Assembly (NCBI GenBank): GCA_003117195.1
Contig: BDSI01000098.1
Coordinates: forward strand, 62,001-126,000
Direction of reading: 5' to 3'
From: Eudorina sp. 2006-703-Eu-15
Lineage: Eukaryota > Chlorophyta > Chlorophyceae > Chlamydomonadales > Volvocaceae
Length of the DNA: 64,000 nt
Both the position numbers and the translations under genes were made by a program. The notes under the pieces were generated by a model. It made no database searches and was not told the origin of the DNA. It was given only the letters and a program-made list of their open reading frames with translations. The stretch's first letter is position 1. The number at the start of each line of letters is the position of its first letter. Below are positions 1 through 13,000 of this stretch, piece after piece.

Positions 1-3000
1 GGCGACTATAACAGTGGCGACGACAGGTCTCGATGCACGGCAACGATGACTCTGATGAGTGGCACGTACGACGCCGTTTTGATGACGTCGCATGAGGTGC
101 ACCGCAGCATCGATGAGCCAGCAGCTGGTCATTATCAGCGGCATCGAGACACCGATTCGAACAGCACGCCCGGCGGCGGCCAGGAGCCCCACGCTGCCGG
201 GCCTTCTCTTGGTGCGCACGAGGAGCCCCTTTCCTCGGAGGGTGTCTTCCTGTACCTTCGCCCCAGCTACTCGGTCCTGGGGTGCGACCCGGCCAGCGGC
301 ACCTCTCGGTACTCGGTGCGGGTGGAGGTGGGGGATTGCGACGCCTTCACCGCCACCACCACACCCGCCAGCCCGGAGGAGTGCAGTGTGGGCGCAAGCG
401 ACAACGATGACGACGGCGGTGCCGCCAGGTGCCGGAGGTAGGTGAGGGCGTTAAGCGGCTCCGTGCATCCGTCTTCGTTCGGAATTAGTGTTTGAATGTG
501 CGTAGCTCGCGACCCACGTACGTTTCGGTCCAGAGAGTGAGATATGTAGTCCAATACCGATATTTTCTCATCTCACTGGCCTTGCATATTGTTAAATGAA
601 TGGCCCTCGCTTCATTGTCCACTATTACCACGTACGTGGCTGCTGCATGCTGCGTATGGGTAGCTGGCTAGCTAGGCCCAGCGCGCCTCAACGTTTCACG
701 AGCGTACGTACCCGCCATTCACTGCCTCGTTTGCAACCACCTGCGCTGGTTGGGAGTTCTGTATGTTTAAGGATGCTAAGGATGTGACTTACAGCGGACC
801 CCGCCCGCGTGTCATCGGTGATATACAGTCGTTCGCAAGCTGCGCTGTACACATATTACACGCAGGACCACATCCCAGTGCCCTCGGAGCTGTCTGCACG
901 AGCTGCTGGAGGCTGCGGAGGCCACTTTCGATCTGACCGCTGAGGGCGGCATCTCCTCGTTGAGCATCGATTTACGTCCGTCGGAGACATCGGTGGCGAC
1001 CGAGTGGACAGCGGATGAGCACCTAGCCGGCGGCGGCGCGGCCCACGGGAAGGCGACGTGGTTAGACCTCATCCAGTCGTGCAGTCGTCCTGGGAGAAGT
1101 CGAAGTGCGGGTCGTCCGCGCACTGACTCATCATCGCCGGATGGCCGGGACGACAACCATGGAGCGGATACCGTTGAAAAGCGCCTTGCATCTCTGCACG
1201 GCGTTTTCGAATTGCTGGCGCAGCAGGCCCTGATCAGGTAGGTTGCTTGGTTTATCTGCGACGTCCATCCGCCGCCATCGATTGATGCATGGATGGATGG
1301 GGTCCAGGGCTAATGACACGTACGTCATGAACGGAATGTGTGAAGACCTTCATCCGTTAGGTGTTTGATGTGAATTCTTGACGGCAGCGTGCGTGCCTTC
1401 ACTGCCTGCTACTAGCTGCTTGCGCAGCCTGCATATGTAGCGGCCAAGCAACCTCTCGATAAATCCAGGGTCCACTGAATTTATTTACATCATTGATATA
1501 TTATCGTTATCATAATAATACATACCAGCAGCGAGTAAACCCTTCATGCGCCATACATTCACGTTGACATCTATATATCTTCGGATCTTCAGTGCGTTCG
1601 TGTATATATATGTCCGCATTTTGTTGCACAGGCCTACCAACGTGTCCGAAGAGCTGCCTGTATCAGCAGCGACATTCAGGAAAGGCGCACCCCCAGTGGC
1701 GAACACGGTACGTTCTTTTGGTGAGCCGGCGGAGGATGTGACCACAGAGTACACCGCTGACGGCTTCTACGTCTTCAACGCCGAAACGACCGTCCAGCAC
1801 CAGAGCTCGGATGGCGCTACTCAGCTCATATCTCAGCGCAAGTTCTTAGTTCCAACCGGACAGGCGTACGACAACATGATTTCTCACGGCATACCAGACT
1901 TTGTTGCAGGCAAGCATGCCAGCAATTTTTTTATCGATAAGGCAGCTTGCATGTATGCCTGCAATGGTCCTGATGAAAAGTATCGCTGTGTGTAGCGGTT
2001 AGTTGGGAAGTGGTGGACAGTGTGCGGCAGGGGATGGATCGGCCAGGGGATGGAAACCCATCCATAGCCTGATGCATTACCCATGCCCCTGCACATACAC
2101 ATGTGGCTGGGGCCTACTGCTGGGGCTTGCCCTGGTATACACCGTTGATCCCTTTGGGGTCCGATGTAACGTACATTCATTCACTCATACACATGCCACA
2201 GTCCATAATTACTGAGCACGCTAAAAATAAATAATTATTATTGAGCCCGCGATTAATTAATATGTATAAGTATTGCATATCAGTGGCTGCGTGCTTCTGG
2301 AGTGATTTGGGATCGGTAGACATTATCTATCTTACTTGGGCTTCCGTCATCATTTGCGTGGTGGCGCATTGTATGTATTTTGTCTGATCTGCGCTATCGA
2401 GTGTCGACGATCACAAACAGTGGATGCGTGCGTGTGCACGCACGCACGTTCTATGTATGTGACAAAGTAGGTCTTACGTCCTGCTTGGCATACAAGATAT
2501 GAAGTTGGTCTATGGATCAGTGCATACATGAGCATGCTCAGATAAACGGAGGCCGACACTTCACATTATCGATGATATGCAGTACACGTACCGCCGTGAG
2601 ACAAGGTAATAAGGTACCTACCACTCAACAGCAAATAATTTATGGTATTTTATTTATGACTTTTGTTCAGGTGGTCGGTCGCACACGTTCCTAGAGGACG
2701 GTCGCGTCGCGGGCCGTGTGGACATGCTGCTCACTGAGCGCACCGTGCCGGCAAGAGCTCATGGCGACTCATCATCATCAACCGCTTCATCATCAGCAGC
2801 AGCGACATCCGGCAAGATCGTTATTCGCACTCGGGCGATGCTCACCCTGCTGCCCTTGCTGGAGCCATTATCCCTATCCTGGGGCGGCCGCAACAAAGAC
2901 GAGCGCGCCAAAAATGGCATCAATGGTGGTGGTGACCTGCCGGAATATAACAAACCTACCGAGGTGACTACTTCGCCTGACTTGACAAGGAGACGGATGC

Positions 3001-6000
3001 TAGGTACGACACTAATGCGTGCATCGTATTAGGCACAACGAAGTGGCGGATTAGAAAGATATATAAAAACGGCAACGAAGTGGCGGATTTTAAAAACGGG
3101 CGTTTGTTTTAGCGTAACATTTGGAAATAATGTAAGCTTTTCAAGGTGGACCCGTATCCCGACCGGGTGTTCCAACTGGCCATTTGGAAGTAGACGACGT
3201 ATTGTAAACCTCAATACACTTTTGTTTAATGAAAACCACATATCGATCTTGCTAAGACGTACAATCATAACAACAATGGTAATAATCAGAATAATATTTA
3301 TTATATTATATTATATTACATCATATCATATCATATCATATCATATCATATCATATCATATCATATCATATCATATCATATCATATTATATCATATCATA
3401 TCATATCATATCATATCATATTATATTATATTATATTATATTATATTATATTATATTATATTATATTATATTATATTATATTATATTATATTATATTATA
3501 TTATATTATATTATATTATATTATATTATATTATATTATATTATTATATTATATTATATTATATTATATTATATTATATTATATTATATTATATTATATT
3601 ATATTATATTATATTATATTATATTATATTATATTATATTATATTATATTATATTATATTATATTATATTATATTTATATTATATTATATTATATTATAT
3701 TATATTATATTATATTATATTATATTATATTATGTTATGTTATGTTATGTTATGTTATATTATATTATATTATATTATATTATATTATATTATATTATAT
3801 TATGTTATGTTATGTTATGTTATGTTATGTTATGTTATGTTATGTTATATTATAATTATTATTTTGATTTATACGATAACAACAACAAGGGAAACAATTG
3901 TCTTTGTTTCACGGCGTATCACAGGTGAACGCCTTGTAACGGACGTGGCCCGTTCACTGGTTGCCGTGAAGACTGACGCACTGTATCCGGGGCGCTGCTA
4001 TACGGCATTCATGGGGAATTGGAAGCTCAAGCTCGCCGAGAACAGCCTGCAGCGCCGTCGCCAGCTGCTGTCGGCCTCTATTGGACCTATGCCGCCGCCT
4101 TTCATTGATGGAATGCACGATAAAGGAGACATCGATGTTGCAGGCAGCCGACCTAGAGCAGTTGATAAGGACGATGGGAGGGGCAGCAGCAGCCGACCAT
4201 TAATTGAGAGGCGTCAGTTGATGACGACCGCTACAACCTCACGGCGACAGCTTCGGCAGCAGATTCTTGAAAAGCAGTCCTCGTCGCGCACGCTCCATGA
4301 CGGTAAACAGTTTGTAGATTACAGCGATAGCAACAACATGGCACATGGCGAGAGCGTGAGGGATAGTCGTCTACGGGCTGAGCGGAAGCTGCAGCAGCCG
4401 ACGCAGCTACCGCAGCTGGAGGTTGTGACGCAGAGATCAGAGATCTTCAGGATGAATAAATCCATGTTAGTGGAAGATAAGGAACTTGGATTTCGCTTGT
4501 CTGTGGGGAGAACCGTCGGGGCAGCAAGAGACAACTCATCCCGTAATGCTATGGTGAGCACGTACGTATGTACTTCGTTGGCATGCATGCATGATGGACT
4601 GCGTAGAGAGCAAGAGCGTAAGAGCGTAAGAGCGTAGCGTGCATGCATGCGAGATGACTCATCACATCCGTCAGATGCATGCACAGCAACACAACCAGAA
4701 CGAACAACATAACAGCAACAGGCAGGCCACCGAGCTTGGCCCTTCCCTAAGGCATCGAGTCTGTGACCATGAGGTTTCAGATTCGATCAGGGTCAGGACA
4801 AAATGATTGCGTGCGTGAGAATTGAGGATTCCCGCTTGGACAGCCAGCAGTCGTGTCCGAGTGAGTCCGCCCCCCGTGTAGGTGGCCTTGCTTGTGCCAC
4901 GGTTGAAGGGATAGCCCTAGATGTGCGCGTCAAGCGGGTCGGGCGAATGAGGTCCAGCCACATACCAGGAAATGGCTTCGGGGGCCTCGCTGGTAACACG
5001 GATAGGGGCCGCAGGCGGGCAATACACCTGCGTGACAATATACTGGTGACCAATCACCAATCAATGCCGACTCCCATAACCCAAATAACATTGGCGGTCC
5101 CCTTGACACACGCTTGTCCTCAACACACGCTTGGGCTTATTAGCGGTCCAGGAGTAATCTTGCTTTCTTTTTGGGCGGGGCCCCAGCGTGAAGCGCGTTC
5201 GGGGATCCCCGCCCTTTTTCCGACCCCTACTTGTTTTCAACAGGCAGGCCTGCAGGATAGGTTATGCATGCATGAAGGTGGTTCAGAGTGCGTGTAGATT
5301 TTATTATTAAGTACCCCTATTATTTAGTACCCCTATCGACCCCTAGTGGACCCCTAGTGGACCTACCCCTATGGTCATCGGTGATAGCCATACGTAGAGC
5401 GAATCCCGCCTCACTAGCCTCACCACACATATATACACGGCATAAATACACGAAACCGCGCCACCGTGCATACGTACGGCGCTTCGGACAGGGTCCACCC
5501 TACATACACAACCTGCACCCACTCTACTAAGGAACGAACGACCCCCTTCCTGAGAACCAACCATAGCCAGGGATAAAGCCCGCTCAGGGGGAGTTAGCCA
5601 CCAGGGCGCGCGCCCCCATGTAGCTATGTATGGGGTACATGTACTGGGAGTACTGGCCGGCGCGCGAAGGCATGCAATCGGTTATTTGCATGCATGCATG
5701 CATGCGAATGAATGAATGAATGAATGAATGAATGAATGAATGAATGAATGAATGAATGAATGAATGAATGAATGAATGAATGAATGAATGAATGAATGAA
5801 TGAATGAATGAATGAATGAATGAATGAATGAATGAATGAATGAATGAATGAATGAATGAATGAATGAATGAATGAATGAATGAATGAATGAATGAATGAA
5901 TGAATGAATGAATGAATGAATGAAAACTAACTCTGTATGTCAATGCCAACGAACCATGCATTTTTGGATTCACGCACGCACCATACGCAATGCGTATTAC

Positions 6001-9000
6001 GCATCGATCGGTGATCCATTTATCCAGGTCGTCGGGGGCGTGGACGCTCAGCTGGACATTACGTTTTTCGGTACCTTCTATTCGAATGTTCTGAACATGG
6101 AAACAGTCGGAAGCCTGGGTAGGTGGCCGCGATAGCCGCGACCCGTCGGCGCATGCCGTGCATGTATGCATCATATGTCCAGCAGAGCTGGCCATGTAAC
6201 TTGACTGGGCACCATGCACACACTACTAAAATCGCCACTAATGTTTGTTTGTCGGCTCTGGACATCATCACGGACATAACAATAATGGCCATGCATCCAG
6301 CCGTGCAGCGAGTGAGGATGAGTTATCTTGAGGAACGTAGCGGTTCTTGACTAATATTGAAGTAAGACTAATGCACACTCCGTCCCCTGATGCCTGCTGT
6401 ACACCGCCGATACACGTGCGCCCCTGTTGCTCATACAGATCTGTACAGGTTGGAAAATGGCACCTATTTCAATGGCAACACTACCGTGAGCAACCGTGTC
6501 TTCTCATTCTCGGAACAGAGGCAAATAAACAGCACCAGCTTCTATCGCTACCGACCGACGTGTGGCGACTTCCAGGTGCGGCAGTTTGCATTCAGCGCAT
6601 GTGTGTGCGCGCACACATCCTCCATCGTTTCATGCCGCCCGTCACTTACACCTACCGCGCGCGCCCCGCATTGCATTGCACTTCTTACATACATGCCCTG
6701 CAAGGCTTAGCTTCGTTGTTGCTTGGTATGCGGTCAACATGCCTAGCAAACGACGACTTGTGCCTCTTTGCCAAAGCCATATTCGTTCATAATAAGATAT
6801 GTGTATGATTGGGAATAATAGAGTACGTCATCTCAAACAAATATTATTGCACATGATCAAACTCACAACAGGTATATACCGGGGCTGGATACCAGCTGCT
6901 GTACTCCGGCACATGGACGCCCGTACAAATCCTCGTAAGGTTCTCTGTCATCTCTACCAACATCGCCCTGCAAATCACCCCCGAGTGGTACGGCACTTTG
7001 GGCGAATGCGACCTGTACAGCATGAACAACGCCACCTTTAACTCGACATCCAATTCGACAGGCGTGCATTCTTACGTGGCGGGCGGCGGTTTTGGTGGTA
7101 AGAACCGGTACTACCCTTTCACGATGTTGGATGTTAGATGACAGAAGTTGCAAATAACCGTAGGCGGAAAGCAAAAAAGATGTGTTAATACAGATTATAC
7201 TTTTATATATTTAAATATTTATAAAGTGATATATATTATAATATAATATATTATATTATATTATAATATAATATATTATATTATATTATATTATATTATA
7301 TTATATTATATTATATTATATTATATTATATTATATTATATTATATTATATTATATTATATTATATTATATTATATTATATTATATTATATTATATTATA
7401 TTATATTATATTATATTATATTATATTATATTATATTATATTATATTATATTATAAGAATGAATAACGGTGTATATCAGGGTATGCCCCAGCAGGCCCCC
7501 ATGTTATGTTATGTTTATGTATTCATCCCATATCCACATGTTAATTATTGTATATTTATCATGTATGCTATGTCATGTGTTAGTAAAACATTATTTCTTT
7601 ACATGTTTGTGTATTATGACACATTATGATGTCAAGCTAGTCTATAGTATTGGTCTTATTGCCATGTTGCCGAGAACACGGGACTTCCGGGGTAACGTGT
7701 CAATCAACGTGTCGATCACACAGTTATAAGCAATAACTGTGTATATATTTAGGGTAACCGCAGAGGACTCGGCTCGAGATAGGCCTCACTCTCGCCCCTT
7801 TCTATGCTTGCCTTGCTTATCATCCTGGTTATGATATACAGTAGCCCTGCGTGCATTTTCTTATGAAAATCTGCAGGTTCGGTGGATGGCACCGCCACCA
7901 CCGGCACCGACACACTCCTTAATGAAGTCAAAGTCAACGCGCAGATCGCCATCGTCAAGCCCGGGATCACTGCCGCCGTCCTCTACGCCCAGAACGCAGC
8001 ACTGTATGACACTGCCTCCAACGCCACGTGCACCTTGCTGACCGTGAGCACGCGAATGCTGAACGTGCGCATCGCCTACCAGAAGCGGGTGATGACGTGG
8101 TGGGGAGCCGAGAAGGTGATTTTTGACAACACCGTTTCCAAAACTGCCTATTCAAAGGCGACCACTACCACGTGGATGGCAGTCAACACAACCACGGGTT
8201 GGGTCTGTGATACCGATGCCATGGCAAAAGCGGATGCAGCAGCACTTGCCGACATCGCACCACCGCCGCCGCCGCCTGCGCCACCCAGCCCTCCATCCCC
8301 GCCGCCGTCGCCACCCAGCCCGCCAGCCCCGCCGCCGTCGCCGCCACGGCCGCCGTTACCCCTTCCACCGCCTCCGTCGCCGCTTCCGCCGTTCCCGCCG
8401 CCGCCGCCTTCACCGCCGAATGAGCCGCCGTCGCCACGGCCGCCGCGGACGCCTCCGCGGGCGCCACCAGCCCCGCCTCGGCTGCCGTCATCGCCACCGA
8501 AACCGCCCTCCCCTCCAGCACCGCCCGTCAGAACAATCGTGTACGTTGCATTACCCGATGCAGGCGGGACTTCAACAGCAGGCGACAGCAGCTCCAAGAA
8601 CCGCCGCACTGTCGCGATCGCCTGTGGTGTCTTAGGTGCACTGGTCGGTATGGCCCTCTTGGCCGCTGTGGTGCTGGTGGTGGTCGTGCGGCTGCGGCGG
8701 AGGAGACGTTGGAACGGTGGCCAGCAGCAGCAGCCTGCTGGCAGCAGCAGAAGTACGGAGGTTCAGGTCATCGAGTGCCCATCACTGCAGGAGCCGTCGC
8801 CCCCGCCGGTTGAACGCCGCCGCAGCAGCAGCAGCAGCAGCAGCAGCGGCGGCAGCGGCCGTCACCGAGCAGCATTATCACCCACAGACGTGCCAGCAGC
8901 CGCCCCTGCAGACCCACCTCAAGGTCCAACCCACGATTCAAGAGCACAGCAGCAGGCAACGCTACCCTGCCAAGTGGCATCAGCCGGCCAAGGTGATGCC

Positions 9001-9287
9001 GCTCCACAGACCGCTGCCGCCCCCGAAAGTAGTGCCGAACGCATTTCATCGACGGGCAGTGGTGGTGGTGGTGGTGGTGCAGCAGCAGTTGCTGCTGTTG
9101 CTTCAGCAGATAAAACGACTAAAACGACCGCCGACCAGCTTCAGTCGTCAACGGCGGAGAACGCATCGGCAGCCGCTGACACAGCCGCCGCCGCCGGCGG
9201 TTCCACCCCAACGACAGACACCGCCAAGCGCAAGAAGAAACCCCAACAGCTTCAGCCGTCAACGGAGAATTCATCGGCAGCCGATGC

Positions 9288-9319
<32 letters not shown>

Positions 9320-9897
9320 ACGGCTCCACCCCAACGACAGCGGTAGCCAGCAGGCGCGAGAAGAAACCCCACGAGGGCCCGGACGCGGCAGCTCTTGCTC
9401 GGGACACCCGCGGCGGCGGCAACAGCAGCGGCAGCAGCGAGGGAGGAAGGGGTGGCCGGCGGAGCAGCGGCAGCAACAGATCCAAAACACCAGGAGACGC
9501 CGCCCCAGCGGACCGCCATGACCCAGTCTCAGACCGAGCCCCAGCCCCAATCGCAGCCCCAGTCCCGCCGGCCTTAACCTCAATTATCGAGGCCGACAAT
9601 GATGCCGTTGTGCTCGGGCCTGTGGCCTCTAGGAAGCCGAGCCAGTTTCCCCCGATCGGTGTCCGAGCGCAAGCGAATCAGCCGCCGCAAGCAGAACCTT
9701 CCGGTGGTACCGTTAGCAGTCGGCGGCACGGAGGTGATACCGAGGAGCAGCAGCGCAGCAGGCGACAGCGGCAAGGCGGCAGTAGTCCCGCTCGTCATCA
9801 GCGCAATGCCAGCAGACCGCCGGCGGGCACCACACCTGCTGATGATGACGCACCCAGCGGACGCAAACCACGTGCCGTCCGTCCGCCATTAAGATAA
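1..9897 (+). CDS. Proline-rich single-pass membrane protein, paralogue copy 1 (5' end outside window)
   Basis: Left-truncated spliced gene. Exons: 1(or earlier)-437, 866-1237, 1632-1909, 2671-3003, 3925-4553, 6028-6118, 6439-6575, 6872-7097, 7877-9897. All eight internal junctions keep one open frame and align exon by exon with the copy at 13944-22717. The ectodomain begins around GTYDAVLMTSHEV and contains [20 protein letters not shown] and the conserved [13 protein letters not shown] and NGTY blocks. The last exon holds a proline-rich stalk (8261-8525), a hydrophobic segment VLGALVGMALLAAVVLVVVV followed by RLRRRRRW (about 8620-8705), then a long Ser/Ala/Gln-rich tail. This is type I membrane topology; the signal peptide would lie left of the window. 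The exon ending at 1909 uses a GC donor (G|GCAAGC). Relative to copy 2 there is one extra intron (3004-3924). Ectodomain codons are more AT-rich than in copy 2. Family not recognised; it lacks pherophorin hallmarks. Probably a wall/matrix-facing surface protein (inference). Confidence 0.75.
3300..3853 (+). repeat. Pentanucleotide microsatellite (TTATA)n with TCATA and TTATG blocks
   Basis: About 550 bp of 5-bp units inside the extra intron of copy 1 (3004-3924). Homogeneous blocks of TCATA, TTATA and TTATG are arranged in patches, suggesting expansion of point-mutated units. It reads open on the + strand only because the units contain no stop in that frame. Confidence 0.97.
5706..5924 (+). 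repeat. Tetranucleotide microsatellite (GAAT)n, about 55 copies
   Basis: About 219 bp of perfect GAAT units within the intron 4554-6027 of copy 1. No interruption is visible, which indicates recent expansion. Confidence 0.98.
7241..7455 (+). repeat. Pentanucleotide microsatellite (TTATA)n in intron
   Basis: About 215 bp of TTATA/ATATA units in the intron 7098-7876 of copy 1, the same unit as the array at 3300-3853. Confidence 0.95.
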
Positions 9898-10031
9898 TGT
9901 ACGGATCGGCAGAGAGCCACGCAGCAGCAGCAGCAGCAGCAGGCCGCCGTGCGTGCGTCTATTGCGTCCCGCCCCGCCGGCGGCTGAGCCCAGCAACCCA
10001 CGCATGCCGTCGTCTACGAATGTTGTCGCTG

Positions 10032-10068
<37 letters not shown>

Positions 10069-13000
10069 GCAGGCAGGATGAGGTGTGGAGGTGTCTTGCC
10101 GCCGTGTCTGTGGCTGCTGGGGCCTGCTGTGGCCTGCCTGATACCACCGTGATCCCTTATGAGGTCGGTACATACGTAGGGCGGGTGCACGCACCGGTCT
10201 AGCGCTTAGCGATGGACGGACGGCAGAGCGAGGATGTAGGATAGCTAGCGGCACAGAGGGTCGAAATCGCCAAGACGCCGACCGAGCTGCAGCAGCAGGC
10301 GCCGTCGGTGGTACAGGGCAGGGCAGCAGGCAGCAGGATGGGCGGGGGACGCTCGCAGGCCTCGATGGTTTATTTCGCGTTCAACATACAGCAGGTCTCG
10401 ACAGTGGTGGCTGGCGCGATGGGAACGAGCTTATTGCGTATATCGATATGTCCATGCATGTATGCCCGGAATCCGTCAAGTCAATCGAGCGACCAGGTAG
10501 GAGGCCGCCCTCCGATTGATCGACCGGCGGTGGATAGCTCGCAAGGAATGTTTGAACTGTTGACAACGACGGCGGCGGCATCAGGGCCGTGCTAGGCGGG
10601 GGGCTAACGGGCCTCTATTAGTTCACTAACTATGTACGTACGTAGCATGATGATAAATAATTAGCAAGCAAAGCGCATGGTATGAACGCAGGGCGGCTGT
10701 ATGAAGGATGGATTGCGGCGGTAGGTATAGTAGGTAGAGCAGTCTAAGATAGAGTTATCGGACGTACGGGCGCGCGGATGGAAAGGCAGGGCTGATGAAT
10801 TAGCGGTAAAATTAAGGTTAGTTGCTCAACCGGTTTAGCAAGAAGCTCAACCGGTTTAGCGAGAAGAAAGCTAATTTGCTAGGTACGTAGGTGCGTGGCA
10901 AGCAACACTTAGCTGGTCCGCCGTTGACGAGCTTGCACGCATGCGACACAGATCGATCTAGCTAGTCTAGCTAGCTAAGCTAGCTAGACATCGTATGTGC
11001 GTGACCAAGTGGATGGATGTAGGTCACGCCGTACGTACATACGTCCTACCTGCATGCCGGCAGCGTACGTGCTGGCTGCTGGCTGTCACCGCCTCGCTCG
11101 TTCGTTCATTAGTGATTTCGTCAATATTGCCGTACGCAAGTACGTAGGCAGGTCCGTGCCCTGCTGTACGTTCATGCACGACGACCGCATGCGCGTCGCC
11201 CGTCGCTCGGTCGACACTGTTCGTTCGTTGTATCGTATGTCCATCCGCCGCCGGCTGCAACTACGGCGGCGGCGGTAGGCTGCTGATAATAATAACGAAC
11301 TGCCAGTGTACATGCGTGCGTACATACGTACGTGTACGTACGTAACTAGCGTAACAGCACTTCTTGCGTGGCTAAACTGATGTCTGGAAGTTATTGCTGT
11401 CACGCACGGGGACGCGCGTAAACCTGTACTTGCAAGTGCATGTTTACGCAATTGCTTGCGTGTGTTGCCAGCGAGCTTTTTCGTTCACGTGAGTACGTGC
11501 GTGACAGATACGTAGCTAGCTAGACCGTCAAGCCATCACGATGTATGTACGGTATCTCAAGGCAGGAGGAATTGATGATTGCATCGCATGCAGTAATGAG
11601 AGACGCGCTTTCACAAACACACTCGTCACTCGTATGCATGTCCGTCGTCCGTCCATGCCTGCCTCTTTTTCGCCGCACCAACCGCGCCGCATCTATCCCG
11701 CCCGCAATCAAGCGATACGCATCATTGTCATCTATCTTCCATGCATCCCCAATCATGCATCATGCAACGACGCAATCCGACCGCAAGAACTCCGCCGTAC
11801 GTCCGTCTCCAGGCACTCTAAGTACTTGCTTGTTTGTAGAATGAATGACCTGCGTGCCATTACGTACTGCCATCAGTGCGGATCAGTACATACGTACCCG
11901 CTGTCCGTCTATCTAGTCCGTCATCGTGGTCGCAGTTATCGCAGTTCGCGGCTGCAGTTCAGCAGCGAATGTTTATTACGTACTGACGCAACGCTTGGAG
12001 ACCCCCCTTGGGCAGTGCATGGTGGACAATTTAACCGAGCCACGCAACACGCACCCGCCCGCCGTTAGTTACATACGTAGCCCGCAGCCGCGTGCCCGGT
12101 GCTTGCGTGTAGCTATCTATAGTCTGCCCATGCGTCCGTCCGTCCGTCCATGCATTCCATTTTCGAGCGATTTATTTCGGTCATGTCTGAACGAACAAGA
12201 TATATATGCTGGGTTGAGCAGCTGCAGAATGCAGGAGTGGGGCCCGATGACGGAGTGGGCGGCGGGCGGATTTAGTTTGGTCGGTCGTCGGTCAGTCGCT
12301 CGGCAGGTTGTTCCGTCGTTATGAGCTATGTTAGCTATGTAGTAGTGGCGCACGCACGCTCGTACGGCGGAAACATACATCACCACACACAAGTTGTCAA
12401 TCACTAACATCGATACACTACTGCATGTATGCCGCTGGCTGGTACGTAACGTACGACGCCGGGGTATGTGCGTGGTAGGGCAGGAACGACGGTCGGTGGC
12501 GCACGCGGTGATCTATCTATCTATCCGTCGGCGTGCGTATGTGTATGTGAGTAATGTGAATGCATGTATGCCGTAAACAGTGAACGGCAGTAGTGCGTGC
12601 TATACGCTGCTGGTTGACACCGATCGATCATCAGGGGCGGGTCGCGGCAGTGTTGGCGTTGGCGGCGACCGCCGTACGTGCGCTTCATATGTATGCATGT
12701 TTGGATGCCGTCTCATCGTCATGCATCTCAGTGTGAGTACGTATGGCATACGTGCGGCATACATACGTACGTAAATGTATATGTCCCGATACATCCATGC
12801 ATGTGATCACGCTAGCTTGGAGCAAGCCCGGCGGTAACATTCACCGTACGTACACGGATGCGTATGCCGTACGTACAACCACACCGGTATGGTCCGTCCT
12901 GCACATACAGCGGCGTGGAGGTATATATCCACGCAACGAGGTAGGGCGGTACGCTGCAGCCGTAAGTACGTGCAGGTCTGCTGAAGTAAGCTCATCAATC

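Noticed and set aside
3222..4637. 471-codon + frame through the TTATA array
   Set aside because: The first half is translated microsatellite; only 3925-4553 is a real exon, shown by alignment to copy 2.
5584..6219. Minus-strand frame with SFIH repeats
   Set aside because: Translation of the (GAAT)n microsatellite in an intron.
10500..10600. Third decayed copy of the membrane protein between copies 1 and 2
   Set aside because: Only a GMFELL-type hexapeptide match; no flanking exon similarity.
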